Assembly (NCBI GenBank): GCA_020638035.1
Contig: JACKJI010000011.1
Coordinates: 1-64,000, forward strand
DNA length: 64,000 bases
Direction: 5' to 3'
Source: Hyphomicrobiaceae bacterium
GTDB lineage: Bacteria > Pseudomonadota > Alphaproteobacteria > Rhizobiales > Hyphomicrobiaceae
Shown here: positions 60,821 through 64,000 of the stretch, in pieces
How the letters are laid out: each line of letters starts with the position of its first letter
Numbering within the stretch: position 1 is the stretch's first letter
Translations under genes and position numbers: made by a program
Notes under the pieces: generated by a model
Told to the model about the DNA's origin: nothing
Seen by the model: the letters and a program-made list of their open reading frames with translations, nothing else
Databases searched by the model: none

Positions 60821-62506
60821 TCAGTAGATGTCGTGCTGCGTGTTGTGCACGTTGAACTTGCCGGTCGGCGTGATCAGCTTCGGATCCTTGACCACGGCCT
60901 TCAGCTTGCGCGTCTTGTCGTCAAGCACGACGATCGCAGACGGCTCGGTCTTGCCAGCCCACAATGAGATCCAGACCTCGTCACCGGACTCGCTGTACTC
61001 AGGCTGCACGGCCCTCTTCGTCGCCTTGCTCTCGGGCAGACCCGCCAGCTTAGCGATGTTGATGATCTCAGGCGGCTTCGTCAGATCCTTGAGATCATAG
61101 ACCGCAACCGATTCCGCGATGTCCTTCTCCGGGTTCTGCGGTGCGTCAGCCCACAGGTTGCCGGACTTGGGATGCGTCTTCACGAACAGGTTGCCGGCGC
61201 CGTGGTGCTTGAGCTCCTCGACCACCTTCCAGGCCTGATCAGGATGCTTCTCCGGATCGGTGCCGATCAGCGTGATCACGCTGTCGCCGAGATGGCCCGT
61301 TGCCCAAACCGGGCCATACTTCGGATGCGTGAAGTTGGCGCCGCGTCCGGGATGCGGGATCTTCTTGGTATCGACGAGGGCGGCCAGCTTGCCTTCCTTG
61401 GTGTCGACCACCGCCACCTTGTGGGAGGCGTTTGCCGCGACCAGGAAGTAGCGCTTGGTGACGTCCCAGCCGCCATCGTGCAGGAACTTCGCCGACTCGA
61501 TGGTCGTGGTCTTCAGGTTCTTGATGTCGGAGTAGTCGACGAGCAGGATCTGCCCGGTCTCCTTGATGTTGATGACCCACTCCGGCTTGATGATCGACGA
61601 CACGATCGAGGCGACGCGCGGTTCGGGATGATATTCGCCATCCACTGTCATGCCACGGGTCGAGACGATCTTGAGGGGCTTCAGCGTATCGCCCTCCATG
61701 ATCACGTATTGCGGTGGCCAGTAGGAACCCGCGACCGCATACTTGTCCTCGAAGCCCTTGAACTTCGACGTATCGACGGAGCGCGCATCGAGACCGGTCT
61801 TGATCTCGGCCACAACCTGCGGCTTCTCCATCCACAGGTCGATGAGGCTCAGCAGGCCATCACGACCGATGACGTAGACGTAGCGTCCCGATGCAGAAAG
61901 GCGCGAGATGTGGACTGCGTAGCCCGTCTTGACGCGTTCGACGATCTGCTTGGTATCGCCATCGATAAGCGCAACCTCGCCCGCGTCACGCAGGGTGACG
62001 GAGAAGATATTCTGAAGGTTGATCTTGTTCATCTGCTTGGTCGGCCGCTTGTCCGGCGGCACGACAAGCTTCCAGCTCGCCGTCATGTCCTTCATGCCCC
62101 ACTCGGGCGGGACGTCAGGTGTCATCTGGATATACGTTGCGACGTCGCGGATCTCGTCCTTGGACAGGATGTCATCGAAGTTGACCATGCCGCCGTCAGT
62201 GCCATAGGCAATGATCTTCTCAAGACGCGACTGGCCGAGCTTCAGCGTACCGCCCTCGGTCACCTTGCCGTCCTTGTCTTTCTTGCTCCAGCTCGGCTCA
62301 AGGTTCTTTCCGGTCGCGCCCTTGCGCAACACGCCATGGCATCCCGCACACCGCTGGAAGTAAACCTTCGCAGCTGCCTCTTTTGCTTCCTTCGTCAAGG
62401 TAGGACCTGCGGGTGCAGCAGCCTCTTGAGCCATCGCGCTCGTCGATAGCAGCGCGACAGCCAGCGACAGCCCCATCACGGAGCCTCCCAGCGATAGCTT
62501 CCTCAT
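60821..62506 (-). CDS. nirS: Cytochrome cd1 nitrite reductase NirS
   Basis: This 561-residue periplasmic enzyme reduces nitrite to nitric oxide. A signal peptide (residues 1-26) and a cytochrome c domain with CAGCH at 53-57 are followed by the d1 beta-propeller. The probable d1 proximal His is His199 (GYAVHISR). Two active-site histidines, His343 (KFLHDGG) and His385 (IPHPGRG), are 42 residues apart, as in the Pseudomonas and Paracoccus enzymes. The end NVHNTQHDIY is typical. The ATG at 62506 starts the signal peptide. A Dnr-like box lies 75 bp upstream. Confidence 0.97.
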   Translation of the reverse strand: MRKLSLGGSVMGLSLAVALLSTSAMAQEAAAPAGPTLTKEAKEAAAKVYFQRCAGCHGVLRKGATGKNLEPSWSKKDKDGKVTEGGTLKLGQSRLEKIIAYGTDGGMVNFDDILSKDEIRDVATYIQMTPDVPPEWGMKDMTASWKLVVPPDKRPTKQMNKINLQNIFSVTLRDAGEVALIDGDTKQIVERVKTGYAVHISRLSASGRYVYVIGRDGLLSLIDLWMEKPQVVAEIKTGLDARSVDTSKFKGFEDKYAVAGSYWPPQYVIMEGDTLKPLKIVSTRGMTVDGEYHPEPRVASIVSSIIKPEWVINIKETGQILLVDYSDIKNLKTTTIESAKFLHDGGWDVTKRYFLVAANASHKVAVVDTKEGKLAALVDTKKIPHPGRGANFTHPKYGPVWATGHLGDSVITLIGTDPEKHPDQAWKVVEELKHHGAGNLFVKTHPKSGNLWADAPQNPEKDIAESVAVYDLKDLTKPPEIINIAKLAGLPESKATKRAVQPEYSESGDEVWISLWAGKTEPSAIVVLDDKTRKLKAVVKDPKLITPTGKFNVHNTQHDIY

Positions 62507-62574
62507 GGTACGTGATCCTTTCGGGTCGACGGTTGAATAACGCGACGATCCTAGGGACTGCCCCATTGACCATC

Positions 62575-62588
62575 TTGACTTTTGTTAA
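62575..62588 (-). promoter_or_regulatory. Dnr/FNR-like box in the nirS-nnrS intergenic region
   Basis: TTGAC-TTTT-GTTAA matches the consensus in nine of ten positions. It lies between divergent nirS and nnrS, centred 75 bp from the nirS start, and could serve either gene. Confidence 0.7.
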
Positions 62589-62750
62589 GCTGACTACGCG
62601 ACGCGCATTGCACGATCGCAGCGGTAAGGCAGGGCACCGCGAAACGCATGCATCATCAGAGGTATGCTCACACGCTGATTGGGCAAAGGAGCATTACGTG
62701 CACGCACATCGCGCGCCCACGCGTCTGAACATGCGAGATACGATCAACGA

Positions 62751-63980
62751 ATGAACCCGTCACCGACATCACAGACGTCCAGATGGGATGTCTTTTTCTC
62801 TTATGGTTTCCGGCCCTTCTTCCTCGGCGCATCACTTCATGCGGCCCTCGCGATGGCACTCTGGCTTGCCTGGATCGCGATACATGCCGCCAACGGTTCA
62901 CTGCGCTGGATCAGTATTAAGGGTGCGGTGCATGTATGGCACGCGCACGAGATGACGTTCGGCTTTGGCATGGCAGCCGTCGCCGGATTTCTCCTCACCG
63001 CAGTCCCGAACTGGACCGGCGCACCGCCGCTCACCGGAACTCCTCTTGCCCGCCTCTTTGCGATCTGGCTCGCCGGACGTCTTGCAATGATGATGAGCGC
63101 AATGCTGCCGGCGACACTTGTTGCGATCGTTGACCTGGCCTTCATCCCGGTCCTCGCCCTGCATGTGACGCACCAGCTCTTTGTGCGACCGCAACCCCGC
63201 AACATGGTGTTCCTGGCGATCCTCGGGGCGCTGTTCCTCGCCAACGTCGCCTATCATCTGACCGCCGCCGATCTGGTGACGCTCGACCAGACTGCCGCAT
63301 TGCGGGCCGCTGTATTGATACTGGTCCTGATCATCGTCATCATCGGTGGCCGGATCGTTCCATCCTTCACGCTCAACCATTTGCAGCGCGTCCGCCCTGA
63401 GGTGGCGCCTCCGGTCCGCTCCGCCCTCATCGATCGCGCCGCGCTATTCTCCACGCTGCTCTTTGCGGTCTGTGCCGTTACACCCGTTGCGAACTGGGTC
63501 GTCGCCATCGCCGCCGGAGCGGCGGCGCTCGCCAACGGTGTGCGACTGGCAGGATGGCGTGGCCTTGAGACCTTACCGGCCCCGATTGTCCTTGTGCTTC
63601 ATGTCGGGTATTTGTGGATCGTCATCGGCCTTGCCACCTGGTGTCTTGCCGCCTCAACCGGGTTGATGAGCGACGTCGCCGCGATGCATGCGCTCTCGAG
63701 CGGTGCCATTGGCACGATGACGCTCGCCGTGATGAGTCGCGCGAGCCTCGGCCACACCGGCCGGCCATTGGCGGCGCCCCCACCCATTGTTCTGGCCTAT
63801 GTTCTCGTCTCACTGGCCGCAGCGGCGCGCACGTTCGGATCCGCCCTCGTCCCCGCCTGGTACAACGCAATCATGCTTGTTGCCGGCCTGTTGTGGATCA
63901 CCGCCTTCGCGGCATTCGCATTCGTGTTCCTGCCGATCCTGACCGCTCCGCGGCACACCGCGGCAACACGGCCCGCCTAA
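62751..63980 (+). CDS. nnrS: NnrS family haem-copper membrane protein
   Basis: This 409-residue membrane protein has about twelve helices and starts with SYGFRPFFLGASLHAALAM. It has the conserved VWHAHEMTFGFGMAAVAGFLLTAVPNWTG (His ligands), GGRIVPSFTLNHL and MSRASLGHTGRPL. NnrS proteins bind haem and copper and are found in denitrifiers, where they relieve nitric oxide stress. The ATG at 62751 begins the conserved region. It is divergent from nirS. Confidence 0.94.
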   Translation: MNPSPTSQTSRWDVFFSYGFRPFFLGASLHAALAMALWLAWIAIHAANGSLRWISIKGAVHVWHAHEMTFGFGMAAVAGFLLTAVPNWTGAPPLTGTPLARLFAIWLAGRLAMMMSAMLPATLVAIVDLAFIPVLALHVTHQLFVRPQPRNMVFLAILGALFLANVAYHLTAADLVTLDQTAALRAAVLILVLIIVIIGGRIVPSFTLNHLQRVRPEVAPPVRSALIDRAALFSTLLFAVCAVTPVANWVVAIAAGAAALANGVRLAGWRGLETLPAPIVLVLHVGYLWIVIGLATWCLAASTGLMSDVAAMHALSSGAIGTMTLAVMSRASLGHTGRPLAAPPPIVLAYVLVSLAAAARTFGSALVPAWYNAIMLVAGLLWITAFAAFAFVFLPILTAPRHTAATRPA

Positions 63981-63990
63981 CAAAAGTCAA
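63977..63990. promoter_or_regulatory. Dnr/FNR-like box overlapping the nnrS stop
   Basis: CTAAC-AAAA-GTCAA is the reverse complement of TTGAC-TTTT-GTTAG, thus almost the same 14 bp as the nirS box. It would control a gene beyond the right edge of the window, which I cannot see. Confidence 0.55.
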
Positions 63991-64000
63991 GGCTCAGGTG

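Noticed and set aside
60821..62506. Reading nirS as nirN
   Set aside because: The gene has the conserved active-site histidines 42 residues apart and the NirS C-terminus, and the true nirN is at 50762-52381.

Overview
The window is a high-GC chromosomal segment that looks like an alphaproteobacterium of the order Hyphomicrobiales. The pointers are a cpa-type Tad pilus locus, the nadD-rsfS-rlmH block, YkuD-type L,D-transpeptidases and dispersed intergenic repeats of a kind I associate with this order. I cannot name a genus. The best-represented theme is denitrification.

Layout. 1-450: the end of a norE-like gene and norF (nitric oxide reductase accessory proteins). 690-3502: a DUF2478 protein and a large L,D-transpeptidase, bracketed by two copies of a 16-18 bp palindrome. 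4264-11720: a ten-gene, tightly overlapping membrane antiporter operon. Its gene order matches the membrane arm of archaeal MBH complexes (MrpE, F, G, MrpA C-terminal-like, B, C, D), extended by two further MrpD-like subunits and a small membrane protein. 11891-12841: a PilZ protein. 13229-17643: a tungsten/molybdenum aldehyde oxidoreductase locus of the AorABC type (Fe-S subunit, AOR, small membrane protein, FAD subunit, MoaD-like protein). 17950-20504: a FIST-domain NosP-like NO sensor overlapping its histidine kinase/receiver partner. 20808-27978: a Tad pilus operon (tadC, tadB, cpaF, cpaE, cpaD, cpaC) whose first gene is truncated by an IS3-family element (27979-29483).

29599-48090 is mainly housekeeping and miscellaneous genes: a TetR regulator, a YdjM-like protein, a CDF transporter, rimO, a sulfatase-family transferase, a methyltransferase, a PP-loop ATPase, the sirtuin cobB, a TrmA/RlmD-type methyltransferase, tlyA, a DUF4399 protein, nadD, rsfS, rlmH, two head-to-head gene remnants, a 57-bp tandem repeat, a probably catalytically dead L,D-transpeptidase homologue, infA and csp. 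A cytochrome c / unknown-protein pair follows, then a TauE/SafE permease.

49953-63980 is a complete cytochrome cd1 nitrite reductase locus. A Dnr-type regulator faces nirN-J-H-G-DL-F-C-E, then a cupredoxin, a multiheme NapC/NirT protein fused to an ethylbenzene-dehydrogenase-like haem domain, and nirS. nnrS is divergent from nirS. Dnr/FNR-like boxes (TTGAC-N4-GTCAA type) lie upstream of dnr, nirE and nirS, with another at the end of nnrS. With NorEF, NosP and NnrS, this points to coordinated, NO-responsive nitrite respiration. The cupredoxin and the NirT fusion are the most unusual members and are candidates for electron delivery to NirS.
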